Of a stretch of 54,338 bases of DNA, positions 24,289 through 31,535 are shown piece by piece. This stretch comes from a virus. The notes under the pieces are model-generated. The model was given only the letters and a program-made list of their open reading frames with translations, did not search any database and was not told where the DNA came from. The stretch spans positions 1 to 54,338 of the IMG/VR virus record IMGVR_UViG_3300021062_000018, one strand, 5' to 3'. Position 1 is the first letter of the stretch, and each line of letters starts with the position of its first letter. Both the position numbers and the translations under genes were made by a program.

Positions 24289-25691
24289 CAGAGCTTCGTT
24301 CCCTTGATGATCCGCTCCCACCTAGAGAAGAAGTCGCGCCGGTCTGCCGCCCGATTCGTGTCGCGCGACATGGCTTCCCTCATCGACCGCTCGAACGCGT
24401 CCCGGGTGCCCGGGTCCAGCGTTTCCAAGTATTCGATGATCCGCGCGGCGATGTCACCGCGCGACATCTTCCGGAACCGCGTGCGGCTCATGTTCGGCAG
24501 GATGCTGGCCGCGAAGGTGATCAGATCTGGATTGGACGGGAACAGCCGCTTCTGCCGCAGCAGGTCGAAGAGGTGCATCGACTCGCCGGATCCAGGCTTC
24601 CGGCCGGACTTGCCCCGAGGAGGCTCGGGCGAGAGTGGTTCCGCCTCGGACTCGGCGGCCTGCGCCAGCCGCAGGTAGGCGTCGATGACCGGGATCAGTG
24701 GAGGGGCCGAGACGAACGCGGTTTCGCGGAACCGCTCCAGGTCCTCTTTGGAATAGGACGCTGGCACGCCCAGTGCCTTTTGGGCGAACGCCAGAAACGC
24801 ATGATGTCGCCGGTTCTCCGCCAACGCTACGCTCCGCCCGTCCGGGTCCAAAACTCTTCCACTATCGACTGCATCTCCTTCGCCACTCGACCATGGCTTG
24901 TACTTAAAGATGGGCTGGTGGTGCTCAACCGACTCCGCGACGTGCGTCGAGACGGAGAGGTGGCTCTGGAACATCTCCTCGCCGTGGTTCGCCCGCAGGG
25001 TGTCCATCACCTCGTTCATGCGCGGCACGTTCGCGCGGACGAGCGTGAACACCATTCCGATCTTCTCCAGGCGAATCCCGTACCGCTCCATGCAGTCGTC
25101 CAGCCACCGCTCGAGCAGCGGCAGCCCGACGATCGACAGAGGGTCCGGCTTGATCGGGACGATGTACTTCTGGCTGGCGAGTACGGCCGCCTGGGAGAAG
25201 AGGCTGACGGTCGGCGGGCAGTCGATGATGACGTAGTCGTACCCCCTCGCCCGCTCGTTGATGAAGTTGTTGAGCATGCGCTCCGTGCCGCGCGGCGCGG
25301 CCTCGGAGTCGATCAGCTTCAGCGTGGACGGGATGATGTCGAGCCGCCCGCCCGGCCCCTTGCCCGACGTTCCGGCGTAGATCGGGATGGTGAAGGCCGG
25401 CAGCGACATCCGGCTGCGGTTCACCGGCTTGGCGAAGCCGGTGACGGTGTTTATGGATCCGTCCCGGCGCGGAATCAGGACGTCGAGGAGACTGCCTTTG
25501 CTGCGGTCGCCCATGTGCGCGATGTAGGCGTCGTCTTCTACGAGATACTGGGTCGCGTTGAACTGCGGGTCCGCATCCACCAGTAGCACCTGCTTGTGGT
25601 GGAAGTGGGCGAGGCCATAGGCGACGTTGACGGCCAACGTCGTCTTGGCTACCCCGCCCTTCATGTTGATGAACGAAATCACCTGCCCCAT
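24288..25691 (-). CDS. parA: ParA-family partition ATPase with C-terminal extension
   Basis: The 467-residue protein has a deviant Walker A motif INMKGGVAKTT at residues 8-18, a DADPQFN motif, and DYVIIDCPP as the Walker B region, all diagnostic of ParA/Soj ATPases. These form dynamic filaments or gradients on DNA to segregate plasmids. A strong ribosome site GGGAGG lies five bases before the ATG. Beyond the 260-residue ATPase are about 200 extra residues that are not typical: a linker plus a helical domain (FAASILPNMSRTRFRKMSRG). There is no N-terminal HTH, so regulation is likely by the small proteins upstream, as in ParF systems. Confidence 0.9.
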   Translation of the reverse strand: MGQVISFINMKGGVAKTTLAVNVAYGLAHFHHKQVLLVDADPQFNATQYLVEDDAYIAHMGDRSKGSLLDVLIPRRDGSINTVTGFAKPVNRSRMSLPAFTIPIYAGTSGKGPGGRLDIIPSTLKLIDSEAAPRGTERMLNNFINERARGYDYVIIDCPPTVSLFSQAAVLASQKYIVPIKPDPLSIVGLPLLERWLDDCMERYGIRLEKIGMVFTLVRANVPRMNEVMDTLRANHGEEMFQSHLSVSTHVAESVEHHQPIFKYKPWSSGEGDAVDSGRVLDPDGRSVALAENRRHHAFLAFAQKALGVPASYSKEDLERFRETAFVSAPPLIPVIDAYLRLAQAAESEAEPLSPEPPRGKSGRKPGSGESMHLFDLLRQKRLFPSNPDLITFAASILPNMSRTRFRKMSRGDIAARIIEYLETLDPGTRDAFERSMREAMSRDTNRAADRRDFFSRWERIIKGTKL

Positions 25692-25746
25692 GCTCGCCTC
25701 CCGACGTACCACCGCCTGACTCACGCCGTCCTCCGCCCCTCACCGC

Positions 25747-25977
25747 CTACTTCGGCGGGTCCTTCACCCGCCCGGTCGCCCGCTCGAGGATCAGCCGGGC
25801 GAGGTTCCCGATGTGCATCGCGCGCTGCTCAGCGATCTGCAGAACATTCCCCTTGAACGGGTACCCGGTCCGGTCGGCCACCCGCTGGGCGACGCGGATC
25901 GCCGTCGCCAGCGCGTCGGCCGTGTCCGGCTCGGTGTCCGGCGGGACCGTCGACTGCTTCGGTTGCTGCTCTGCCAC
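25747..25977 (-). CDS. Small protein upstream of ParA
   Basis: The 76-residue protein starts at GTG with a GGAGG ribosome site six bases upstream. Its first 22 residues are Pro/Gln/Thr-rich and disordered, and the rest is a helix pair (TAIRVAQRVADRTGYPFKGN and LQIAEQRAMHIGNLARLILE). It lies 55 bases ahead of ParA and may be a partition accessory or centromere-binding adaptor. No known family recognised. Confidence 0.65.
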   Translation of the reverse strand: MAEQQPKQSTVPPDTEPDTADALATAIRVAQRVADRTGYPFKGNVLQIAEQRAMHIGNLARLILERATGRVKDPPK

Positions 25978-26003
25978 CGGGTCCTCCTGTGCGTGTTGAT
26001 GCC

Positions 26004-26477
26004 TCAGCCGGTCTGCCGCTTCTTCCTCCCCGCGGGCGGAATCTGCCCCTCGGCCGTCGGCGGGGGCGGCGCTGTCGCGTCCCGCTCCCGCTTCCCCTCC
26101 CGCCCCTGACGCTCCCGGCGCGCGGCGTCGGTCAGCTGCTGGGCCGCGGGCGAGGGGTTGGGGCCGACGAGGGTCTGACCCGGTGGGACGGATGCGGCAC
26201 GTTCGGCCTCGCGTTCCATGTATGCGCGAGCGGCGTCTACGCTGAGCCCTTCCAAAAGCCCGAGGACCGAACGCTGGTACAGATCGTCCTGCGCAGCGAA
26301 CCAGTCCATCAGCTTGCCGAAAACGACGTAGTCCTTCATACCGTAGCGGTCTGCCACGGCTTTAATTTTCTCCGCGGCATCCGCCGTGGTGGCCGCTTTG
26401 ATGACTGCGCGCTTCTGCGTCACAGGCATGAGCATCCCCGTTACTTCTGTTAACTGAAAGCCCAATTGGAGTGCCAT
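26004..26477 (-). CDS. RHH-like partition/regulatory protein
   Basis: The 157-residue protein has a short strand-helix-helix start (PVTQKRAVIKAATTADAAEK, then IKAVADRYGMKDYVVFGKLM), consistent with a ribbon-helix-helix DNA-binding fold as in ParG. The remainder is a charged, Pro-rich tail (ERQGREGKRERD). A GGAAGGAAAAG ribosome site precedes the ATG at 26477; an ATG at 26435 would leave both operator repeats upstream of the gene. It is the first gene of the par operon and the best candidate for the centromere-binding protein of a type Ib partition system. Confidence 0.72.
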   Translation of the reverse strand: MALQLGFQLTEVTGMLMPVTQKRAVIKAATTADAAEKIKAVADRYGMKDYVVFGKLMDWFAAQDDLYQRSVLGLLEGLSVDAARAYMEREAERAASVPPGQTLVGPNPSPAAQQLTDAARRERQGREGKRERDATAPPPPTAEGQIPPAGRKKRQTG

Positions 26478-26506
26478 TCTTTTCCTTCCTGAGACTTCTG
26501 TTGACT
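26443..26506. repeat. Two direct repeats, par operator/centromere candidate
   Basis: ACTTCTGTTAACT occurs at 26443-26455 and ACTTCTGTTGACT at 26494-26506. The two 13-base repeats differ at one position and are 51 bases apart start to start. The second copy overlaps the -35 element of the promoter for the divergent RHH gene; the first lies within or just before the start of the 157-residue protein gene. Direct repeats of this kind are bound by ParG-type proteins both as operator and as centromere. Confidence 0.65.
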
Positions 26507-26529
26507 TTTGTCACGACCGGCGGAATACT
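26501..26529 (+). promoter_or_regulatory. Sigma70-type promoter for the RHH gene
   Basis: TTGACT at 26501-26506 is followed 17 bases later by AATACT (26524-26529), four of six matches to TATAAT. It reads into the gene starting at 26555 and overlaps the second operator repeat, which would allow repression. It is the clearest promoter in the window; the low GC of this small stretch stands out in a GC-rich genome. Confidence 0.62.
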
Positions 26530-26554
26530 TGGTCCGCCCCATCAGGAGTCACCA

Positions 26555-26752
26555 GTGCCCGACGAGAAGACCAAGACCCCCAGCGACATCGTCCGCTTGA
26601 AGGCGGGGACGCGGCCCAAGCTTGAGCAGATCGCCCGCACCCAACGGTGGAAGCTGAACGAGACCATCGACGCCCTCGCGGACGACTTTCTCGCCCGGCT
26701 GGGCGCTCCCGAGCAGCATCAGAGCGCGCAGGCCGCCACCTCCGCAGCGTGA
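26555..26752 (+). CDS. Ribbon-helix-helix protein (CopG/Arc-like)
   Basis: The 65-residue protein starts at GTG with an AGGAG ribosome site six bases upstream. It contains SDIVRLKAGTRPKLEQIART and QRWKLNETIDALADDFLARL, a strand followed by two helices of an RHH fold with a short basic loop. It is transcribed divergently from the par operon across the repeat-containing region, so it is likely to bind those repeats and to control either or both operons. The fold is inferred from pattern. Confidence 0.75.
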   Translation: MPDEKTKTPSDIVRLKAGTRPKLEQIARTQRWKLNETIDALADDFLARLGAPEQHQSAQAATSAA

Positions 26753-26839
26753 CCCGCACCTCCGTTCCTCCCGGGCCGGTCGCGCCACGCCCGCTCCCGC
26801 CCATCATTGCCGCCCGTCGTCCCAAGGTTCCGGAATCCA

Positions 26840-27337
26840 ATGCCGAAGTTCACGAACAACCCGAAGCTGTCCGACGCCCTGCGGGCCGTCCGCGAGCGGC
26901 ACGGGATCAAGGTCGAGACGCTGGCGGCCGGGTTCCTCTGCTCCGACTCGACGGTCTACGACGTGCTCGGCGAGAAGCGCGCCTGGGACGAGCTGTTCGC
27001 CGACCTCCGCCACGCGCTGGGCACGCTGCCGGCGCCGGCGGCCGACGCGGTGCTCGGCGTGCTGCTGGCCGGCACGGGGTACCCGGTGCCGCCGCGGGGC
27101 GACGCGGTCCGGGACTTCAACGGCGACGGGGTCGAGGACAAGGCGGACATCCGCCGCGGGCTCGCGCAGGTCGCCGGCACGACGGCCCAGCTGCAGGAGG
27201 CGTGCGAGGAGACCGGCCGGCTGCTCACGCCCGAGGAGGCGGCGGCGCAGCTGGCGGCGATCGACGAGCAGCGGCGGAAGCTCGACGGGGTGCGGGAGCT
27301 CGTCGTGCGGCTGACGTACCCGAAGGCGGCGGGGTGA
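26840..27337 (+). CDS. CII-like phage regulator with EF-hand-like loop
   Basis: The 165-residue protein has an N-terminal region (LSDALRAVRERHGIKVETLA, then FLCSDSTVYDVLGEKRAWDE) similar to phage CII-type regulators, a helix-turn-helix with a C-terminal oligomerisation helix. Around residue 90 it has an insertion DFNGDGVEDKADI that fits an EF-hand/dockerin calcium-binding loop (D-x-N-x-D-G-x-x-D). The C-terminal helix (TPEEAAAQLAAIDEQRRKLD) completes the family layout. ATG at 26840 is used; a longer frame reaches 26807. Calcium binding is inferred from the loop alone. Confidence 0.74.
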   Translation: MPKFTNNPKLSDALRAVRERHGIKVETLAAGFLCSDSTVYDVLGEKRAWDELFADLRHALGTLPAPAADAVLGVLLAGTGYPVPPRGDAVRDFNGDGVEDKADIRRGLAQVAGTTAQLQEACEETGRLLTPEEAAAQLAAIDEQRRKLDGVRELVVRLTYPKAAG

Positions 27338-27491
27338 CGGAACAACGCCGCCCGGCGCGGGCGGCACCGGGCGGCTTGCGGGATTGGAGCGGCGTGCGGG
27401 CCGCGTTGAGAGGCACGTCTTGTACCTGCCCCCTCTCCGCGGCGTCAACAGTAATCACAGTCAGCCGGCGACGCCGGCCACACGGAAAGGG

Positions 27492-28682
27492 ATGCACATG
27501 AGCAGCGGGACCCAACAGACCGCGATCGTGCCGGCCGGGCAGACGACGGCGCTCGCCGTCGCGTCCGAGGCCGACGCGTTCATGCCGGTCATGTCGATCG
27601 AGCAGGCCGTCGGCCGGCGGAACCTCGTCGTCCAGTTCGCGCAGAAGGTGATGGTGAAGGGTCTCGACTACGGGGCGATCCCCGGGACCGGGGAGAAGCC
27701 GACGCTCCTGAAGCCGGGGGCTGAGAAGCTCTGCAGCCTGTTCGGGCTCGTCCCCGACTTCCAGGACTACCGGGTCACGGAGGACTGGGAGAACGGCTTC
27801 TTCTTCTACGCGTACCGCTGCGTCGTCAGCCGCAACGGCAAGCCGATCGGCAGCGGGATCGGGTCCTGCAACAGCCGGGAGAAGAAGTACCGCCGGGACT
27901 CCCGCGCGTGCCCGGAGTGCGGGAAGCCGGCGATCAAGCGGAGCAAGTACCCCCCGCGGGACGACCCGCAGGCCGAGCCGGGCTGGTACTGCTTCGGCAA
28001 GGCCGGCGGGTGCGGGGCCAACTTCGCCGCGGACGACCCGGCGATCGTCGACCAGTCGGCGAAGGTCGACCCGAACGAGGTCGCCGACCTCGTGAACACG
28101 ATCCAGAAGATGGCGCAGAAGCGGGCGCTGGTCGCCGCCGTCCTGGTCGCCACCAGCGCGTCGGAGTTCTTCACCCAGGACGTGGAGGACATGGGGATCA
28201 TCGACGCCGAGGTTGAGCCGCCGCGGGGCCGGACGCCGGCCGCCCACGCCCCGGTCGACGACGAGCCGCAGCAGACCCGCCAGGAGTGGTTCCTCGAGCA
28301 GTGGGACGCGCTGGCCCGCGAGCGCGGGCTGAACGGCGCGGGCCGCGGCGTGCTGCCGGTGCTGGCGAAGAAGGAGAAGCTCCCGACCGACATCAACGCC
28401 TGGACGGACCAGCAGTGCGACGCGGTGCTCAACCGCCTGCGGAACGCGACGGACGAGCAGATCGCCGCGTTGAAGAAGCCGGCGGCGAAGGCACCGGCCA
28501 AGGCCTCGGCCGCCCAGGTCGAAAGGATCGGCGAGCTGCTCGGCGACGTGGCCGACCCGGGCGCCGCGCTGGCGGACGTCCTGCGGGCGCACAAGGTCGA
28601 GAAGCTCGACGACCTGACGGCCGACGCGGCTGTGAAGTTGATCCAGTCCCTCGAAGCCGAGCCGGCCGCCGCGGGGGCGTGA
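27492..28682 (+). CDS. DNA-metabolism protein with zinc ribbon, RAD52-like core (tentative)
   Basis: The 396-residue protein is of a type found in many phages. It has KPTLLKPGAEKLCSLFGLVP near residue 75, a GSGIGSCNSREKKY stretch, a zinc ribbon (CPECGKPAIKR, then WYCFGKAGGCGANF) and the signature NTIQKMAQKRALVAAVLVAT near residue 205, ending in FFTQDVED. The last segment resembles the helix of RAD52-like annealing proteins, so a second single-strand annealing or DNA-binding role is plausible. The C-terminal 150 residues form a linker plus an HhH-like helical domain. GGAAAGGG lies upstream of the ATG pair at 27492 and 27498. Confidence 0.62.
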   Translation: MHMSSGTQQTAIVPAGQTTALAVASEADAFMPVMSIEQAVGRRNLVVQFAQKVMVKGLDYGAIPGTGEKPTLLKPGAEKLCSLFGLVPDFQDYRVTEDWENGFFFYAYRCVVSRNGKPIGSGIGSCNSREKKYRRDSRACPECGKPAIKRSKYPPRDDPQAEPGWYCFGKAGGCGANFAADDPAIVDQSAKVDPNEVADLVNTIQKMAQKRALVAAVLVATSASEFFTQDVEDMGIIDAEVEPPRGRTPAAHAPVDDEPQQTRQEWFLEQWDALARERGLNGAGRGVLPVLAKKEKLPTDINAWTDQQCDAVLNRLRNATDEQIAALKKPAAKAPAKASAAQVERIGELLGDVADPGAALADVLRAHKVEKLDDLTADAAVKLIQSLEAEPAAAGA

Positions 28683-29082
28683 CGGACTGATTTCTAACGG
28701 AGGGGCGCTGAACCTGCGGTGACGGTGTGACCCGCAGCGGAGCCCCGCACGACCCCTGCCCCGGTTGCACCGACTGAGGCAGGGTAGGCCGGCGGATGAG
28801 CCGGGGATCCGGGTGGGCCCGTCGGAAACGGCGGCCCCACCCATGAGGCGAGAGCCTCGCGAGGGATAGAGCCGCGTGCGGTGGGCAAGCCAAGCCGCAC
28901 GAAACGACCGCAAGCGTCCGGCGAAGCGGCGTGCAGGTGACTACCGAGGAGCCGGAGTGCGGGCGGGTCGGGCGGAGACGCCCGGCCCTCCCTTCGCGGC
29001 GCGTGCCGCACGGGGCGACGGGCGCAGCCATTGACCCGGCCCGGCGTCGCCCCGGTTGAACAACCGACGGCAGGAGGCCCCC
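28683..29082 (+). ncRNA. Structured 5' leader/noncoding RNA upstream of csrA
   Basis: This 400-base gap contains no plausible gene. It has many strong hairpins: CTGCGG/CCGCAG at 28714-28737; CTGCC/GGCAG around 28756-28783; CCGGC-GGATGA-GCCGG at 28789-28804; GGGTGGG/CCCACCC around 28811-28842 with an inner CCGT-CGGAA-ACGG; GAGGC-GAGA-GCCTC at 28845-28858; GTGCGG/CCGCAC at 28877-28899; GGGCG-GAGA-CGCCC at 28970-28983; GGGGCGAC/GTCGCCCC at 29013-29053; and CGGTTG-AA-CAACCG just upstream. At least two loops carry GGA, the CsrA recognition core, suggesting autoregulation by the downstream csrA. A mobile or riboswitch-like RNA is an alternative. Confidence 0.6.
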
Positions 29083-29427
29083 ATGCTGGTGCTCGCGAGG
29101 CAGCGTGATGAGACGATCGAGATCGGCGACCGCGCGCAGACGTCTGTGATCCTCAGCCCGGCCGACGAGGCGGCGCTGAAGGGGTGCACCGACCCGGCCC
29201 TGCAGGACCTCGCGGCGCGGCTGCTCGACCCGACGAACCGCGGCGTCGTCCTCGCGACCGTCGTCGACATCCGCGGGGACAAGGTCCGGATCGGCCTAGC
29301 CGGGCCGCGCGGCGTGGCGTTCAACCGCCGCGAGGTGGCCGAGTCGATCCGCCGCGAGGGCCGGCACGTGCAGCTGCAGCCGAACCGCGTCGTGAAGCAC
29401 GGCGTCCCCCTGGAGGCAGGCCGATGA
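29083..29427 (+). CDS. csrA: CsrA-family RNA-binding regulator with insertion
   Basis: The 114-residue protein starts MLVLARQRDETIEIGD, the classic CsrA/RsmA opening, and continues VVLATVVDIRGDKVRIGLAG and FNRREVAESIRREG, matching strands 2-5 and the helix. CsrA dimers bind GGA motifs in mRNA leaders and block translation. Here about 38 residues (SPADEAALKGCTDPALQDLAARLLD and neighbours) interrupt the fold between strand 1 and strand 2, and a C-terminal tail of about 20 residues follows. A perfect AGGAGG ribosome site precedes the ATG. The stop overlaps the next start (ATGA). Confidence 0.85.
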   Translation: MLVLARQRDETIEIGDRAQTSVILSPADEAALKGCTDPALQDLAARLLDPTNRGVVLATVVDIRGDKVRIGLAGPRGVAFNRREVAESIRREGRHVQLQPNRVVKHGVPLEAGR

Positions 29428-29795
29428 TCCGCTTCCTCGACGGCCCGGCCGCAGGCGTCAACCTCGTCCTCCGCCGCGCGCCGATCATGCTCCGGGTGGT
29501 CCGCTCCGCCGCAGGCGAGTGGGACGCGCTCGACCAGCTCGACGACGAGCCGGCCGCCGGCGAGGCGGTCTACGTCTACCGGCTGCAGGGCGACGCCGGG
29601 TGGATGCACATCGACTATCGAGACAAGGCCGGCCGCCGTCGGGGCGAGACCCGGATGACCGGCGACTACCGGTACGTCGAAGCCCAGCCGGGCGACCAGC
29701 ACACGCTGACGAACGCGGCGTGGGTGGCGTGGTGCGACGCGAACAAGGACCGGATCCTGGCCGAGCGGGCGGCCGCGGTGCCGGCGAACGGGTGA
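29424..29795 (+). CDS. Hypothetical protein downstream of CsrA
   Basis: The 123-residue protein overlaps the csrA stop (ATGA). It opens MIRFLDGPAAGVNLVLRRAP and forms a compact alpha/beta domain with many aromatic residues (VYVYRLQGDAGWMHIDYRDK, then YVEAQPGDQHTLTNAAWVAW). No signal peptide or catalytic motif is visible. It is coupled to csrA and may modulate it. The family is not recognised, although the start resembles small phage proteins with a (M)IRFxDGP(A)AG opening. Confidence 0.68.
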   Translation: MIRFLDGPAAGVNLVLRRAPIMLRVVRSAAGEWDALDQLDDEPAAGEAVYVYRLQGDAGWMHIDYRDKAGRRRGETRMTGDYRYVEAQPGDQHTLTNAAWVAWCDANKDRILAERAAAVPANG

Positions 29796-29803
29796 GGACG
29801 ACG

Positions 29804-30112
29804 ATGGACCAGGCGACAGCACAACCCACGGTGGCCGGCGGCCCCTACGTCCCGCTGCCCGCCCCGCCGCCCACGCGGATGCTCACCGCCGAGCAGGCCG
29901 CCGCGTACTGCGGCGGCATGAGCGAGCGGACGTTCCGCGACTTCCGGTCGCGCTGGGCGGTCCCGGTGATCCCGCTCATGCCCCAGACGTACCGCTACGA
30001 CGTCCGCGACCTCGACGCCGCCCTCGACCGGGCACGGGTCGCCGCCGTCGCCAAGGGCAACGCGCCGGCCGGCGCCGGCGCGCGGGCAGAGAGCGAGGCC
30101 GCCAATGGCTAG
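29804..30112 (+). CDS. Excisionase-like HTH protein
   Basis: The 102-residue protein has a winged-helix/HTH-17 motif (MLTAEQAAAYCGGMSERTFR, then FRSRWAVPVIPLMPQTYRYD), the pattern of excisionases and recombination directionality factors. It sits directly upstream of the integrase and overlaps it by eight bases, the standard xis-int arrangement, so it likely controls excision. GAGGA five bases before the ATG is a good ribosome site. The C-terminal Ala/Gly tail looks disordered. Confidence 0.8.
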   Translation: MDQATAQPTVAGGPYVPLPAPPPTRMLTAEQAAAYCGGMSERTFRDFRSRWAVPVIPLMPQTYRYDVRDLDAALDRARVAAVAKGNAPAGAGARAESEAANG

Positions 30113-31535
30113 CGTGATCAACGACCCCAACGGCCGCAAGCGGATCGAGTTCACCGGCGCCGACGGCCGGCGGAAGCGGGTCCGGATCGGCGTCGCCAAC
30201 GCCGCCAAGGCCGACGCGTTCCGGGCGAAGGTCGAGGAGCTGGCGAACGCCCGGGCCGGCGGGTACGAGCCGTCGCGTGAGGCGGTCGCCTGGTTCGCCG
30301 CGCTCCCGCCGCTGCTCCGCAAGCGGGTGTCGGCCGCCGGGCTGATGCCCCCCTCGGCGGACCCCGCGCGCCGCGAGCTGTCGCTCGGCGGGCTGCTGAC
30401 GGAGTTCCTCGCGGCCGCCGAGGTGAAGGCCGGGACCCGGAAGGTGTACGAGCAGGCCCGGGACAAGCTCGTCGAGTTCTTCGGGGCCGGGAAGCTGATC
30501 CGCGACCTGACCCCGCTCGACGCCGAGAAGTGGAAGCAGTGGCTGAAGGCCGCCGGGTTCGCCGAGGCGACGGTCGCCAAGCGGGTGAAGGTCGCCCGCC
30601 AGGCGTTCAAGGCCGCGGTCCGCTGGCGACTGCTCGCCGAGTCGCCGTTCGCCGGCGTCCGCCCCGGCTCTCAGCGGAACAAGGCCCGGCAGTTCTTCCT
30701 GTCCCGCGCCGACGCCGCGACGGTGATCGCCGGGTGCGGGGACACGGACCTGGCGACGGCGTTCGCGCTGGCCCGGTTCGGCGGGCTCCGGGTGCCGTCC
30801 GAGGCCGTCGCGCTCAAGTGGTCGGACGTCGACGAGGCCGGCGGGCGGTTCCGGGTGACGAGCCCGAAGACCGAGCGGCACCCCGGCGGCGAGCAGCGGT
30901 GGGTCCCGCTGTTCCCGGAGCTGCTCCCGCACCTGGCGGCCGCGCGCCGGCGGGCCGACGCGGTCGGCTCGCCGTTCGTGCTCACAGAGAAGCGGAGCGC
31001 GACGCAGAACCTCGGGACGCGGCTCGAGCGGGTGCTCGCCCGGGTCGGGGTTAAGCGGTACCCGAAGCTGTTCCAGAACCTCCGCAGCACGCGGCAGACG
31101 GAGCTCGTGGCGGACGGGTGGCCCCAGCACGTGGTGTGCGCCTGGCTCGGGAACTCCGAACAGGTCGCCCGGGACCACTACTTCCAGGTGACCGACGCGG
31201 ACTACCTGGCGGCGGCGGGCCGGTCGGTGCCGGTCGCGCCCAAAGTCGCGCCCAATCAGGCCGCGACCCCCGCGAATCCCGGCGGATCAGGAGCTTGTTC
31301 GGACCCCTCATGGCCCACTGAACCCACCGGCGAACGCCGGCACACCGCCGGCAAACCCAGCGCAACGAGTCAAAAAGAGGGGTCGGAGGGTACGACGGGT
31401 ATCCGTCTGCCGTCGCCTGCCGGCGTTAGCCGCGCCCAAATTCGCGCCCAATCTGAGGACCGGTTCGCCCGCAGGCAGCAGCTGCTCGCCCGGGTGATGG
31501 GTCGCGTCCTGCGCCGGAACGGGGGTGGCCGGTGA
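30105..31535 (+). CDS. int: Tyrosine recombinase (integrase)
   Basis: The 476-residue protein has an SAM-like core-binding domain (residues 95-190) and a catalytic domain: first Arg in LARFGGLRVPSEAVALKWSD near 230, box II as LFQNLRSTRQTELV near 325 where the usual His is Asn, WLGNSEQVA near 345, and the nucleophile Tyr in HYFQVTD near 359. This variant box II and motif set is what I expect in planctomycete integrases. After the tyrosine there are 115 low-complexity residues, an unusually long tail; the DNA there carries direct repeats. It integrates phage DNA at an attachment site not identified here. Confidence 0.92.
   Translation: MASVINDPNGRKRIEFTGADGRRKRVRIGVANAAKADAFRAKVEELANARAGGYEPSREAVAWFAALPPLLRKRVSAAGLMPPSADPARRELSLGGLLTEFLAAAEVKAGTRKVYEQARDKLVEFFGAGKLIRDLTPLDAEKWKQWLKAAGFAEATVAKRVKVARQAFKAAVRWRLLAESPFAGVRPGSQRNKARQFFLSRADAATVIAGCGDTDLATAFALARFGGLRVPSEAVALKWSDVDEAGGRFRVTSPKTERHPGGEQRWVPLFPELLPHLAAARRRADAVGSPFVLTEKRSATQNLGTRLERVLARVGVKRYPKLFQNLRSTRQTELVADGWPQHVVCAWLGNSEQVARDHYFQVTDADYLAAAGRSVPVAPKVAPNQAATPANPGGSGACSDPSWPTEPTGERRHTAGKPSATSQKEGSEGTTGIRLPSPAGVSRAQIRAQSEDRFARRQQLLARVMGRVLRRNGGGR
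31235..31458. repeat. Direct repeats inside int, arm-site/attP candidate
   Basis: A 25-base unit beginning CGCGCCCAAA and ending CGCGCCCAAT occurs at 31235-31256 and again at 31431-31452, with one internal mismatch, then diverging tails. Each unit holds two copies of GCGCCCAA, four in all. The first unit is read in the integrase frame as V-A-P-K-V-A-P-N, the second as R-A-Q-I-R-A-Q-S, because the two lie in different codon phases. Conservation is therefore of DNA, not protein, as expected for recombinase binding sites. Confidence 0.6.

Noticed and set aside
28683-29082. Group II intron as the explanation of the structured leader
   Set aside because: No domain V (a conserved catalytic hairpin of about 34 bases) or reverse transcriptase is present, and the hairpin set does not match a known intron architecture that I could recognise.
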